Shown in pieces: positions 1-9,633 of a stretch of DNA of 64,000 bases; the first letter of the stretch is position 1, and every line of letters begins with the position of its first letter. The notes below the pieces were generated by a model. It did no database searches and was not told the origin of the DNA. It worked only from the letters and a program-made list of their open reading frames with translations. Source of the DNA: Marinobacter sp. AC-23 (GTDB lineage: Bacteria > Pseudomonadota > Gammaproteobacteria > Pseudomonadales > Oleiphilaceae); NCBI RefSeq assembly GCF_001858325.1, contig NZ_MBPP01000019.1, positions 1 to 64,000 of the forward strand. The letters run 5' to 3'. The position numbers and the translations under genes are program-made.

Positions 1-185
1 ACGCCCTGCGCCTACGTGAAGGGGTGAATGAAAGCCTTTTTTACGAACGTACGGGTTTACCCCTCACAGATGTTGCGGTACAACTTCAGAAGCTTCGTGA
101 AGATAAATTACTGGTTAAGGATCGGCTTCAGGCCACCGGCCTGGGGCAAAGGTATCTGAACACTCTGCTGGAGCGTTTTCTGTAA
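1..185 (+). CDS. hemW: HemW-like radical SAM protein, C-terminal fragment
   Basis: The window opens inside a reading frame that ends with TAA at 183-185. The visible 60 residues (ALRLREGVNESLFYERTGLP... ending NTLLERFL) match the C-terminal HemN_C-like region of the oxygen-independent coproporphyrinogen oxidase-like protein HemW, a heme chaperone. HemW is a radical SAM protein, but its CxxxCxxC cluster motif lies upstream of the window and cannot be checked. The stop overlaps the start of the next gene by one base (TAATG), so the two are probably translationally coupled. Identification rests on C-terminal similarity alone. Confidence 0.7.
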   Translation, partial: ALRLREGVNESLFYERTGLPLTDVAVQLQKLREDKLLVKDRLQATGLGQRYLNTLLERFL

Positions 186-718
186 TGGACACAGAAAAAG
201 GATTACCGGCTTTACCCAAAAGCCTGAAAGCCTTCCTGATAGCAACGGGGATTTTGCTGGTAGCTTTAGTGTTAATTAACCAGCCCCTAAAAACGGGTTC
301 TGCACATCAGGGGATTGTAAGCTTTCAATTGGCAGGGAGCGCCGAGCAAGCGCTGGCTATCTTACAAAGTTGGGGCAGCGAAGGCCTGCAGTGGGCAAGG
401 CTCTCCCTATGGGTGGATTTCTTATTCATCCCGATTTACTGCCTGGCCCTGGTACGGCTTACCCGGCACTGCACTCTCGACAGGCCTGGGGTTCGCGAGC
501 GCACCACTGCGCGCTGGATTCGAGCATTGTTTTTAGTCGCCGGCCTGGCTGATGTAACCGAGAACGTATTACTGCTGAATAATCTGGAGGCACCCACCGA
601 TGCCTTCAGCCTTGCCGCCGCCATCAGTGCGCTGGTCAAGTTTACAGCCTTAACCGTTGGCATCGCCGGCCTGGTCATTATAAGAGCAGCCCGGCGCCAT
701 CCACTGGTACCGGGGTGA
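185..718 (+). CDS. Small multi-pass membrane protein of unknown function
   Basis: A 177-residue protein with about four hydrophobic segments (near residues 17-32, 72-88, 110-130 and 145-168). It has a short charged N-terminus and a basic C-terminal tail (RAARRHPLVPG). I do not recognise a named family or catalytic motif. It is coupled to hemW by a TAATG overlap and converges on trmB, leaving only 17 bases between the two stops. The single long frame, close packing and regular membrane topology support a real gene. Its function cannot be inferred from context, although co-transcription with hemW is likely. Confidence 0.65.
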   Translation: MDTEKGLPALPKSLKAFLIATGILLVALVLINQPLKTGSAHQGIVSFQLAGSAEQALAILQSWGSEGLQWARLSLWVDFLFIPIYCLALVRLTRHCTLDRPGVRERTTARWIRALFLVAGLADVTENVLLLNNLEAPTDAFSLAAAISALVKFTALTVGIAGLVIIRAARRHPLVPG

Positions 719-735
719 TCGCACCGGCATAAAAC

Positions 736-1494
736 TTAGTTGGTGCGGTGGAACAACAGATCCCACACGCCATGACCCAGGTTTTCTCCCCGCTTTTCAA
801 ACTTGGTAACTGGGCGATAGTCCGGGCGTGGTGAGTATTCGCCCTGCTCTTGAGTATTGGCAAATCCTTCCGACTCACCCATGACTTCCATCATGTGTTC
901 TGCGTAGTTTTCCCAGTCTGTGGCCAAGTGCAAAATGCCGCCCACTCGCAACTTATGGCGAATGCGCTGAACGAACTCAGGTTGCACCAACCGACGCTTG
1001 TGGTGCTTCTTTTTGTGCCACGGATCCGGGAAGAACACCATAACCTGATCCAGGCAGGCGTCCGGCAAGCACAGGTCGATCACATCATTGGCATCTATGT
1101 TGTAAACGCGAACATTTTCTAACCCGCGATCTTCGATGTCCTTGAGCAAAGCACCTACGCCAGGTAAATGAACTTCTACGCCAACAAAATCCTGCTCTGG
1201 CGCGGCTTCAGCCATTTCCGCCAGCGAGCGGCCCATCCCGAAACCTATTTCAAGATTAAGCATGGCGTCACGGCCGAAGACCTGGCGCGGATCAATCATG
1301 CCGTCTTCACGGCTAAGACCAAATTTTGGCCAGCTGCGCTCCATGGCTTTTTTCTGGCCTTCTGTCATCCGTCCCTGGCGCAACACAAAGCTACGAACGC
1401 CACGGCGAGTGGTGATAGGCGAGTCGCTGGCCGTGTGTTTCGGTGCGTTTTCGCCGCCAAGGTCGTGCGGTTCTTTCTGGTCAGTCATCTGCAA
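736..1494 (-). CDS. trmB: tRNA (guanine-N7-)-methyltransferase TrmB
   Basis: A 252-residue SAM-dependent enzyme that makes m7G46 in the variable loop of tRNAs. The N-terminus carries the family segment [18 protein letters not shown]. The SAM-binding motif [15 protein letters not shown] follows, and the signature [16 protein letters not shown] identifies TrmB clearly. Two close in-frame starts exist (1494 and 1488); either overlaps the 3' end of comM by a few bases. Reading the same strand directly after comM suggests co-transcription. Length and motifs are normal. Confidence 0.95.
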   Translation of the reverse strand: MQMTDQKEPHDLGGENAPKHTASDSPITTRRGVRSFVLRQGRMTEGQKKAMERSWPKFGLSREDGMIDPRQVFGRDAMLNLEIGFGMGRSLAEMAEAAPEQDFVGVEVHLPGVGALLKDIEDRGLENVRVYNIDANDVIDLCLPDACLDQVMVFFPDPWHKKKHHKRRLVQPEFVQRIRHKLRVGGILHLATDWENYAEHMMEVMGESEGFANTQEQGEYSPRPDYRPVTKFEKRGENLGHGVWDLLFHRTN

Positions 1495-3085
1495 TCCTTA
1501 ACCGCTGGCTGCGGGTTTGATTAACGGAGTTTGCACACAGTTTACCAGAGTAGGAAGAATCAGGCGGATACCACAGAGCCTTACCTGTCTGCCGATCAAA
1601 CTGGCGGTAACCCAGCGCCTCAACCAGGTGTGGCTGTGCAACGGTATCACTCCCATCAAGATCCGCCAGCGTGCGTGCAACACGCAGTATCCGGTGCAGT
1701 GCCCGAGCCGAAAGCCCAAGCTTTTCCATCGCGCCGGAAAGTAACTTTTCACTGGAGCGTTCAAGACAACAGGCCTCCTGCAACTCGCGCCCCGACAAGG
1801 TGGCATTCACACACCCACGCTGGGTCTGACGCTCTCTGGCGAGGGCCACTCGCTTGCGCACCACTGCACTGGGTTCGCCGTCGCCGCCAGACTGCATCAA
1901 TACATCGCCACTTTGCACGGGCACTTCCACGTGCAAATCGAACCTATCCAAAAGCGGGCCGGAAATCTTCGACCGATAGCGCATCACCTGCTGGGGCGTG
2001 CACTGGCACTCAATGGTTGGGTGCCCGCCGTAGCCACAAGGGCAAGGGTTCATCGCGCCAACAACTTGGAACCGAGCTGGGAAGTTGACCTGCCGCGCGG
2101 CGCGGCTGATGGAAATCTCACCCGTTTCCATGGGTTCTCGCAGCACTTCCAAAACCCGGCGTTCAAACTCTGGTAGCTCGTCGAGAAACAGTACGCCGCG
2201 ATGCGCCAGAGAGATCTCCCCTGGTCTGGGGCTACTACCACCGCCGACCAAGGCTACGGCCGAAGCGGTGTGATGCGGGGATCTGAACGGAGGTTGGCGC
2301 CAACCGCCCTCCCTTACTGATAATCCTGCAACAGAATGCACGCTGGCAACTTCCATGGCGTGTTCATCGTTCAGGTCCGGTAAAATTCCAGGTAATCGGC
2401 TGGCCAGCATACTTTTACCTGTGCCCGGCGGCCCAAAAAACAGCAGGTTGTGGGCGCCCGCAGCAGCCACTTCCAGCGCCCGCCGCGGGACGCTCTGACC
2501 ACGCACATCAGCTAAATCCGGCATGCCATCAATCGCCGCGGATTCAGGCATAGTACGGACGACTGGAACCAATCGGGCCCGACCACAGAGATGTTCACAA
2601 ACGGCGAGTATGTGGCCCGCTGCAAGGACATCGCCCTGGCTTGCAAGGGCGGCTTCTTCGGCGTTGCCATTGGGTACTAGCAGGCTCCGACCTTCTTTAC
2701 GTGCAGCCAGCACAGCGGGCAATACGCCTTTCAGGGGGCGGAGCGCGCCATCAAGGGAGAGCTCTCCCAGGAACTCACAAGACGACAGACTTTCCCTGGG
2801 AATCTGCCCAGAAGCGGCAAGAATGCCCAGGGCAATCGGCAAATCAAAACGGCCACCTTCTTTGGGCAAATCTGCAGGGGCAAGATTGATCGTTATTCGA
2901 CGGGCGGGAAATTCAAAGCCCGCATTCAGAAGGGCACTTCTTACACGCTCCCGGCTTTCACGCACACCGGTTTCTGGCAGGCCAACAATGGATAACGCGG
3001 GAAGACCACCGGAAAGGTGCACCTCAACAGTGACCTCAGGTGCAGACACGCCGATACTGGCGCGGGAATGGACAACGGCAAGCAT
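1481..3085 (-). CDS. comM: YifB/ComM family Mg-chelatase-like AAA+ ATPase
   Basis: A 534-residue protein. The N-terminal half resembles a Lon-type fold ([20 protein letters not shown]) and is followed by an AAA+ core with Walker A GPPGTGKS at about residues 218-225. The conserved FRSPHHTAS and MNPCPCGY segments place it in the ComM family, hexameric helicases that help branch migration during natural transformation. A Shine-Dalgarno GGAGG lies just before the ATG. The C-terminus extends roughly 25 residues past the usual YRQFDR ending and overlaps trmB by 14 bases. It lies 87 bases downstream of ubiK, as in Pseudomonas. Confidence 0.93.
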   Translation of the reverse strand: MLAVVHSRASIGVSAPEVTVEVHLSGGLPALSIVGLPETGVRESRERVRSALLNAGFEFPARRITINLAPADLPKEGGRFDLPIALGILAASGQIPRESLSSCEFLGELSLDGALRPLKGVLPAVLAARKEGRSLLVPNGNAEEAALASQGDVLAAGHILAVCEHLCGRARLVPVVRTMPESAAIDGMPDLADVRGQSVPRRALEVAAAGAHNLLFFGPPGTGKSMLASRLPGILPDLNDEHAMEVASVHSVAGLSVREGGWRQPPFRSPHHTASAVALVGGGSSPRPGEISLAHRGVLFLDELPEFERRVLEVLREPMETGEISISRAARQVNFPARFQVVGAMNPCPCGYGGHPTIECQCTPQQVMRYRSKISGPLLDRFDLHVEVPVQSGDVLMQSGGDGEPSAVVRKRVALARERQTQRGCVNATLSGRELQEACCLERSSEKLLSGAMEKLGLSARALHRILRVARTLADLDGSDTVAQPHLVEALGYRQFDRQTGKALWYPPDSSYSGKLCANSVNQTRSQRLRIADD

Positions 3086-3172
3086 AACAACCCTCCATGG
3101 TTTCTGAATATCAGTGTGGGGCCAATATACAAGCCCACCGAAACCCGGCTTCCTGCCGAATTTCGTTCAGGT

Positions 3173-3427
3173 TTACTGCGCCTTTGGGGGATTCTCCAGT
3201 TCAGCGACTTTCTTTTCCAGAGCCTCTACCTTTTCGCGGGTTTTCATCAGCACCGCTTGCTGGGCATCAAACTCCTCACGGGTCACCAATTCGAGGCGTG
3301 ACAAAACCGACATAACCGTAGCCCGAGCCTGGGTTTCAAAATCTTCACGCGCAGCGCGCGCCATATCCGGAACAAATTGTCCAAACTGCCCTTGTAGCTG
3401 TGCGAAAATATCCTGTGGGCCTTTCAC
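3173..3427 (-). CDS. ubiK: Ubiquinone biosynthesis accessory factor UbiK
   Basis: An 84-residue BMFP-domain protein. An amphipathic N-terminal helix (DIFAQLQGQFGQFVPDMARA) is followed by a C-terminal coiled coil (REKVEALEKKVAELE). UbiK works with UbiJ in the soluble complex that finishes ubiquinone synthesis under air. Its place between comM and the divergent glnK-amtB unit matches the order known in pseudomonads. Length and heptad pattern are typical. Confidence 0.9.
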   Translation of the reverse strand: MKGPQDIFAQLQGQFGQFVPDMARAAREDFETQARATVMSVLSRLELVTREEFDAQQAVLMKTREKVEALEKKVAELENPPKAQ

Positions 3428-3598
3428 TCATCACCTCACTGATTAAAATAATGTCTGGTTTCGACCAAAAGAGTCGTGTCGTAGCTAGTTTGCAGGAGTG
3501 TATCACACCGCCAGCCCTGCCATACTGTGCGTGGTAAGCACTATAATAGCCTTGCCCACCCTCAAGCATGCTCCGATCTGGCTCAAGGGGTGGCAGAG

Positions 3599-3615
3599 CG
3601 CACCACTGCGGTGCA
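3599..3615. promoter_or_regulatory. Predicted NtrC binding site upstream of glnK
   Basis: The imperfect palindrome CGCACCACTGCGGTGCA closely fits the NtrC consensus TGCAC-N7-GTGCA. It lies about 75-90 bases upstream of the predicted sigma-54 promoter, a normal distance for an NtrC enhancer. A weaker GGCGCG...GTGCC repeat follows at about 3621-3638. The rest of the 386-base gap between ubiK and glnK (3428-3814) shows no coding frame I would support. Confidence 0.7.
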
Positions 3616-3689
3616 TGAATTGGCGCGAAAATCTGTGCCTGACCCTATAGAAAAATCTCAACCATATGATTTAAATAGATTTTTTTGCG

Positions 3690-3706
3690 TTGGCATACCC
3701 GGTGCT
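3690..3706 (+). promoter_or_regulatory. Predicted sigma-54 (RpoN) promoter of glnK-amtB
   Basis: TTGGCATACCCGGTGCT matches the -24/-12 consensus TTGGCACG-N4-TTGCT. The GG and GC dinucleotides have exactly ten bases between them, as sigma-54 requires. The -12 element lies about 110 bases before the glnK start. Together with the upstream NtrC-like palindrome this predicts nitrogen-limitation control. Confidence 0.75.
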
Positions 3707-3736
3707 AAAGCTCTTGTACGCAATCCGCACAATTGA

Positions 3737-4153
<417 letters not shown>

Positions 4154-4222
4154 CCCAGCTCTGATCACTTAACAACCAACGCAAAAAAATCACTCTGAAG
4201 TGCCTTGTGCGGAGGGCTTCCT

Positions 4223-5490
4223 ATGGAAAGCAATATTTTTCACCTGCAATATGCAATAGACACCTTTTATTTTCTGGTATGCGGCGCATTAGTTATGTGG
4301 ATGGCCGCGGGTTTTGCCATGCTCGAATCCGGCTGGTAAGAGCCAAAAATACAACTGAAATCCTCACCAAAAACGTCGCGCTTTATGCCATCGCCTGCAC
4401 CATGTACATGGTGTGTGGCTACGCCATCATGTACGACGGCTCTCTATTCCTGAGTGGCATTGAGCAAACAGATGCTGCAACAGTATTAGGGGATTTTGCT
4501 ACCCGGGAGAATGGCTTCGAAGGCGGTGCGATCTACGCCAGCGCGGCTGATTTCTTTTTCCAGGTGGTGTTTGTAGCCACCGCTATGTCCATCGTATCCG
4601 GCGCCGTGGCTGAGCGCATGAAGCTGTGGGCATTCCTTGCCTTTGCGGCTGTGATGACCGGTGTTATCTACCCAATGGAAGGCTCCTGGACCTGGGGAGG
4701 CAAGGATGTTTTCGGGCTGTATAACCTGGGCGACCTTGGGTTCAGCGACTTTGCCGGCTCCGGCATTGTTCATCTGGCCGGTGCGGCTGCCGCGCTTGCG
4801 GGCGTGCTGTTGCTTGGTGCTCGAAAAGGCAAGTACGGCCCTAACGGTGAAATTCGCGCGATTCCAGGCGCCAACCTGCCGCTGGCTGCCTTGGGGACGC
4901 TTATTCTCTGGATGGGCTGGTTCGGTTTCAACGGTGGCTCTGTTCTGAAGCTTGGGGACATCGCCAGCGCCAACTCGGTTGCCATGGTATTTCTCAATAC
5001 CAACGCAGCCGCTGCCGGGGGCGCGATAGCCGCGCTAATAACCGGCCGCTTCCTGTTCGGCAAAGCGGATCTGACCATGCTCCTTAACGGCGCCATTGCG
5101 GGCCTGGTGGTGATCACCGCCGAACCCTCGACGCCCAGCGCGCTGGTCTCAACCCTGTGGGGTGGTTTGGGCGGTGTAGCCGTTGTCTTCAGCGTCATCT
5201 TTCTGGACAAACTGCGCATTGACGACCCGGTAGGCGCTATTTCTGCCCACGGTGTGTGCGGTTTCCTCGGGTTGATGCTGGTACCTATCACCAACGGCAG
5301 CGCCACTTTCAGTGGGCAGTTGATTGGCGCGGCAACCATTTTCGGTTGGGTGTTCCTTGCCAGCCTGCTGGTCTGGGGCATTATCAAAGCGGTGATGGGT
5401 TTGCGGGTTAGTCAAGAAGATGAATACGACGGCGTCGATTTATCCGAATGCGGTATGGAGGCCTACCCGGAGTTTGTCACTGGCAAGTAG
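4223..5490 (+). CDS. amtB: Ammonium transporter AmtB (apparent frameshift near 4333)
   Basis: An ammonium channel of about 422 residues once one missing base is allowed for. The true start is the ATG at 4223, after GGAGGG. It reads MESNIFHLQYAIDTFYF... through GFAMLESG, then meets TAA in the sequence GGCTGGTAAGAG. Adding one C gives GGC CTG GTA AGA, restoring the canonical LESGLVRAKN. The rest, with GWFGFNGGS and the SAHGVCGF histidine region, is intact to 5490. The gene follows glnK and ends at a good terminator. Since the remaining protein is conserved, sequencing error is more likely than a pseudogene. Confidence 0.9.
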
Positions 5491-5510
5491 TAAACACTGA
5501 AAGGAACAGT

Positions 5511-5546
5511 TAAGGGGTGGCTGCATGAGCACCCCTTATTTTTTTC
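5511..5546 (+). terminator. Rho-independent terminator after amtB
   Basis: The 8-bp stem AAGGGGTG / CACCCCTT (5512-5519 with 5530-5537) encloses a 10-base loop and is followed by seven T residues. It lies about 20 bases after the amtB stop, closes the glnK-amtB unit and separates it from the accessory island. Confidence 0.9.
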
Positions 5547-5646
5547 GGTACGCTGTTTCTGACCGTTGATTCTGAGAAGCCAGGCAGATGACAGTGTTTC
5601 CGCATTCAGCTACTATCACTCTGCATTTTTGGTCATCTAAGGATAG

Positions 5647-6524
5647 ATGAAGGCAGCCATGAAGGACTCCACAGCCCAGAGCCAGAAGGCTCACACAACC
5701 ACGTCGTTTTATTATCACTCAGACCCTTTAGAAGTCGGTGCCAGCTGGTATCTGGTTGATCAGGCAAAGCATCCGGAAGTGTTGCGTTTGCTGTTTGAGC
5801 ACGACCCCGTACCTGTTTACGACTTGCCGTATATCCATTCGCAATACCGTGAACAAGCCTACGATGGCCCTTTGATTATTCAGCCCAGCACACATCAGAG
5901 CGAAGAATGGCTGCACAGCTGGCTAACAGAAGGCAAAGCCTGGCAATGCACGGCCCGCGATTGACGCTCGAAGATATCCGCAATCACCTTGTCAGCCTGA
6001 ACACAGTTAGCGCGCCTCACGGAGACAGCCTCTTTCGCTACGCAGACCCGGCAACATTCGGTAGCCTTGGGGCATCGCTTTCACCCCACCAGTGCCTGCG
6101 CGTACTTGGCCCACTAACTGCCATCCATGGGCACTATGGCGGCGCCAACTGGTCACTTGTCAAGAATGAAGCCGAGCCAATTTCTGATGGGTTGGTGGAA
6201 CTGTGTTCACAACCCCTTGTGCTGACCAAAGAGAACCTTGCGGCAGTGGAGCGCTATCGCCAGAGCTTGCTGGCAAAGTCCGTTGCAAAGAGCAATGGGC
6301 TGGACGGTGGTGTCGTTTCGTCGTGGTTCCAGCAGCTGATTACCCTGGGAGCTTTGAATGAGCAGGCCTTGGCAGAAGGCGCCGGGCTTTTGACAAGACA
6401 AGGTTTTACCAGAGCCCTGAGCGAAGGTGAGCTCGCAGCCGTACGCAAGATAAGGCAAGAAGCCAATTGGTCAGACACACTGGAAGCACTTGCAACATTA
6501 GCGCATTCACAGGAGGGAACCTGA
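5647..6524 (+). CDS. DUF4123-like type VI effector adaptor (apparent frameshift near 5961)
   Basis: With one base restored this encodes about 292 residues. The first part (GASWYLVDQAKHPEVLRLLF... EEWLHSWLTEGKAW) and the part after the break (LTLEDIRNHLVSL... DSLFRYADPATFGSL) together follow the DUF4123 pattern of a YLLVDGA-type start, a load-binding middle and an FRFYDPRV-like segment. DUF4123 proteins are cytoplasmic adaptors that load a cognate effector onto the type VI spike. The break (CGCGATTGACG) is repaired by one extra T. A strong AGGAGGG at the 3' end leads into the lipase gene. The family call is from pattern recognition without a search. Confidence 0.65.
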
Positions 6525-8462
6525 ATGACATTCGTGAACAACCTGCCATTTTCACCCAGCTCAGCCCCTTTCGGGTCCCACGGTGCGCCCATTTGCGCAC
6601 ACGAAACGGCAAACGTGCGATTACAACGCTCGGATAACCTCAGGCGCCCCAAGGCTTTTATCAACGCCGGCACAATTACAGATGAGAGTGGCAAGGTTGT
6701 AACGGCCGAACTGCAGGATGGCACAGAGCATACGCCAGATAATGCCGTGGCCATCTTTACTCAACTCGTCACAGGCAACGCCAGATGGCACTGGCCTGAT
6801 GAGCCGGAGGGAGAACACCTGATAGGCTTCGATACCGTAAGCGAACAACGCCGCTTCGCCCCCGGCCATTACCTCGACGAGGGCGTAGACCTCACTGTTA
6901 TCCAGGGCGAACGCAAAGCCAGGGTCCTACACCTGCCGCCGCCGGTGATCATCAGCCTACGGGAGCCGGCGCCGGCATCGGGTGATTTACTAACAGACGA
7001 ACAACTGAATTACTTCCGGGAAAACGGCAACAACGCGCTCATCTATATACACGGCTACAACGTGCCCCATGGAGAACGGGGGCGATTCCTGAACCGCAAA
7101 GATAGGCAAAAACGATATGGTGGCCACGGGCCAGGGCCCAGAACCGCCTGGCACCCCAATGCGGCTACAGTTTGGCAGGATACGGAGGCACTATCAGAGT
7201 ATACCGCCAGTCCACTGAAAGATGACGAAGTGAACGGCACGGGCGCTCACAGCTGGGCCATTCACATGGAGTACCAGTTGAATCGCGCAGCGGGTTTTGA
7301 CGGCAAGGACTGGATGCCTTACAGCCGAATCATCAACATTTCCTGGCCCGGCGATACGGGTTCCACCGACTTCATGCAAGCTGAGCTGAATGCTATGACA
7401 AGCGGGCGACGTTTGGCCCCGCTACTGCTGCAATTGGCGGATGCAGACATTGCCATCAACCTGATCTCCCACTCCTTGGGCGCCCGGGTTGCGCTCACTG
7501 CCTTGAACATTGTGGGCACGATAGGGAGAAGCAACCTGGTCGACCACCTCTTTCTCTGGCAACCCGCCGTTGCCGACAACGCACTTACCAACGACAGCAG
7601 CCGCGATGTACACCCTCTGGGGCTAGGGGTGTTTCCTTCCGCCCATAGCGCAGCCCGCAAAATTGTGGTGCTGCATTCCCGTGGCGACGGCATTCTTGGC
7701 CCGGGTGACGATGAAGATAGCACCTGGTGGCAGAAAGCTCTGTTTCGCTCGTCTCCCGGAGCTATTGTTGGTGCGGCAGCATGGCATCTCGCAACCGCCG
7801 ACGACGCCATGGACGATGTGCTCGGCTACTTTCGGGGCGCCTATGATAAAAAGTGGTGGACCTTCCCGAGCTTTCTCGACAACGGCTTCGGGCCGGCCAT
7901 CGAAAAGCTTTACAAAGACTACTTACCGCTGACTTACGATGCGCGAATGACCGCCCACCCTCAGCGCTCTTTAACTACGCCCGAGGCATTAAAGCGAACC
8001 ATTCTGGAAAACTGGGCCCGACTGGAACAGGACATCCTCGCCGAAGCAAAGGCCTTGTGGCAGCCCTGTGTAGACTGCCTGCGCAATGGTGAGCGACCGC
8101 CTGAGTATACTTTGCTGGCACCGCTGAACCACCGGGCGAGCGTAAGCCTGAAGGTGGCAAAGGATTATGTTTCGCGTATGAAAAAACTTGCAGTCAACAA
8201 GTGGGTTCCGGAGCAGCCGCCGCGGCCTGCGCTGGGGCATGTAGGCTTTGATGAGGTGGCTGGTGAAAGGGCCGGATCGTTTCGAGATCGTTTTGTAGAG
8301 AACAATTTGCTCGACGAGTCTTGGTTCGCCACAGATCAAAGTACATGGCTCTTTAGCCACTCAGGGATGCGGATACCCAATGACGAGATCTTTGAAAGAT
8401 CATATGTCGACGTAATTTTAGATTCTGTCTTGAAAAAAGGAGCCGGCTTTGGCGGTTACTAA
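6525..8462 (+). CDS. Putative type VI lipase effector (alpha/beta hydrolase)
   Basis: A 645-residue protein. Residues 1-150 are a domain I do not recognise. An alpha/beta-hydrolase core follows, with an oxyanion-type segment LIYIHGYNV (about 172-180), a strand before NISWPGDTGS, the nucleophile elbow NLISHSLGARVAL with Ser about 317, and a likely acid in VVLHSRGDGI (Asp about 388). The elbow is SxSxG instead of GxSxG. The C-terminal 240 residues are helical and end in a conserved WLFSHSGM segment shared with the downstream remnant. The gene starts one base after the adaptor stop behind AGGAGGG. A phospholipase attacking rival cells (Tle-like) is inferred. No signal peptide, PAAR or Rhs repeat is visible. 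Confidence 0.6.
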   Translation: MTFVNNLPFSPSSAPFGSHGAPICAHETANVRLQRSDNLRRPKAFINAGTITDESGKVVTAELQDGTEHTPDNAVAIFTQLVTGNARWHWPDEPEGEHLIGFDTVSEQRRFAPGHYLDEGVDLTVIQGERKARVLHLPPPVIISLREPAPASGDLLTDEQLNYFRENGNNALIYIHGYNVPHGERGRFLNRKDRQKRYGGHGPGPRTAWHPNAATVWQDTEALSEYTASPLKDDEVNGTGAHSWAIHMEYQLNRAAGFDGKDWMPYSRIINISWPGDTGSTDFMQAELNAMTSGRRLAPLLLQLADADIAINLISHSLGARVALTALNIVGTIGRSNLVDHLFLWQPAVADNALTNDSSRDVHPLGLGVFPSAHSAARKIVVLHSRGDGILGPGDDEDSTWWQKALFRSSPGAIVGAAAWHLATADDAMDDVLGYFRGAYDKKWWTFPSFLDNGFGPAIEKLYKDYLPLTYDARMTAHPQRSLTTPEALKRTILENWARLEQDILAEAKALWQPCVDCLRNGERPPEYTLLAPLNHRASVSLKVAKDYVSRMKKLAVNKWVPEQPPRPALGHVGFDEVAGERAGSFRDRFVENNLLDESWFATDQSTWLFSHSGMRIPNDEIFERSYVDVILDSVLKKGAGFGGY

Positions 8463-9633
8463 CGTTCAAAAATATCGCTGGGCGGGTATTCTGCTCGGAG
8501 TCATTTTTCTTATTTGGATTTCATTAGGCTTCAACCTCCTTGGTGTATGGGCAGGGCCAGCTATGTCAGTAAGCGTGTCAGAGTCCGGTCGCTACATTGT
8601 CAGTGCGCACAGAGACAACAAGCTTATTCTCTGGGATTTAAACAAGAGGCACTGGAAAACACTTTCCAAACACGCAAACCTTTACAGCGCAAAGTTCGTG
8701 CCTAGTCAAAACGCTTTTTTGTGGCAGGACACAGACAACATCGTTACCGTGCAAACTGCTGACGATGAAGTCCTTCAACAATTCCAACACTTCCCGACCT
8801 ATGGCCACGTTATCAGTAGCGATCTTGAGACTTACCTGTCTGTTGATAAACACTGGAATGTATTCTCTGGCTATGGCGACACACAGCATCCAATCCTCAA
8901 CGATGGTATCAGCCCAAGCTTCATCGGATCCGGAAAGCTACTCAATCTTTCCGTGGATCGAAACAACACCTTTTTCGTAACAGCCGGGTTTGGAAACGAC
9001 CCCTCTGCAATCGCCGACTACTCACCACTAGATAGCAGCCAACGCTTTTCAAACTACGGAGGTGTCACGCTATGGGACGCAGCTACAGAAAAGCCTATCG
9101 CCAAACTTCGGGGCAACTCCGCGAAAACTCACGCTACCATAAGTCCTGATGGACAATGGGTAGTCAGTGCAGATGAGAATGGAATCGGATCATTCTGGAA
9201 CACGGATCAACCGGAAACCCGGCATCGGTTAGCAGGATATTACAGCGGGGTTTTTATTGATGATGCGCCTTTTCCAACGGGTGACTCACGAAATTGGGAC
9301 GAAAGTGAACTCATCAAAGCTCCAACTGGCCTCAACACTTTCACCATTGCCGTCGCCTTCATCCACAACAGCGAATACTACCTCCGCTTCGGCAACAACA
9401 GCCACTTTGCAGCCCTGTTCAAAACCGGCACCCCTTGGCCCGTGAAATACTTTGACCTGGGCGAATCGCCCAAACTGGTCACCTACGGCAGCAACTACGC
9501 CCGAAACACCGCCATCGCCACCTCACCCGAGGCGGGCATTCTGGCAATGGGGCATCAGTCGTCCGGTGGCATCAGCATCTATCAGTTTGACCCCGAAAAC
9601 CTGACGCTGGAGCGGGTTTGGGTGGTGGAATAG
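8449..9633 (+). CDS. Membrane-anchored WD40-like protein, putative immunity protein 1
   Basis: A 394-residue protein. One transmembrane helix (about residues 12-34, WAGILLGVIFLIWISLGFNL) is followed by a large domain with WD40-type repeat signatures: SESGRYIVSAHRDNKLILWDL, GGVTLWDAATEKP and SPDGQWVVSADENGIGSFW. The start is TTG at 8449, six bases after GGAG, overlapping the lipase gene by 14 bases. The propeller would lie in the periplasm, where type VI lipases strike, so a self-protection role is inferred from coupling, topology and the duplicated pairing downstream. I know of no WD40 family among the named Tli immunity proteins. Confidence 0.6.
   Translation: MAVTNVQKYRWAGILLGVIFLIWISLGFNLLGVWAGPAMSVSVSESGRYIVSAHRDNKLILWDLNKRHWKTLSKHANLYSAKFVPSQNAFLWQDTDNIVTVQTADDEVLQQFQHFPTYGHVISSDLETYLSVDKHWNVFSGYGDTQHPILNDGISPSFIGSGKLLNLSVDRNNTFFVTAGFGNDPSAIADYSPLDSSQRFSNYGGVTLWDAATEKPIAKLRGNSAKTHATISPDGQWVVSADENGIGSFWNTDQPETRHRLAGYYSGVFIDDAPFPTGDSRNWDESELIKAPTGLNTFTIAVAFIHNSEYYLRFGNNSHFAALFKTGTPWPVKYFDLGESPKLVTYGSNYARNTAIATSPEAGILAMGHQSSGGISIYQFDPENLTLERVWVVE

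Noticed and set aside
4207..4222. An upstream amtB frame beginning at 4207
   Set aside because: This frame reads non-AmtB residues up to the break. The ATG at 4223 gives the true channel N-terminus before the missing base.
4331..4340. Programmed ribosomal frameshifting as an explanation for the many frame breaks
   Set aside because: The break sites share no slippery heptamer or downstream structure, occur in unrelated genes and lie in ordinary short runs. Missing bases explain all of them more simply.
5907..6524. A separate 205-residue gene after a short 105-residue gene
   Set aside because: The second frame continues the DUF4123 pattern directly where the first stops, and adding one base joins them. 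An independent start at 5907 has no ribosome site.
8460..8470. ACG start for the first WD40 protein, by analogy with the TAATG overlap of copy 2
   Set aside because: ACG starts are very rare, whereas the TTG at 8449 has GGAG at ideal spacing.
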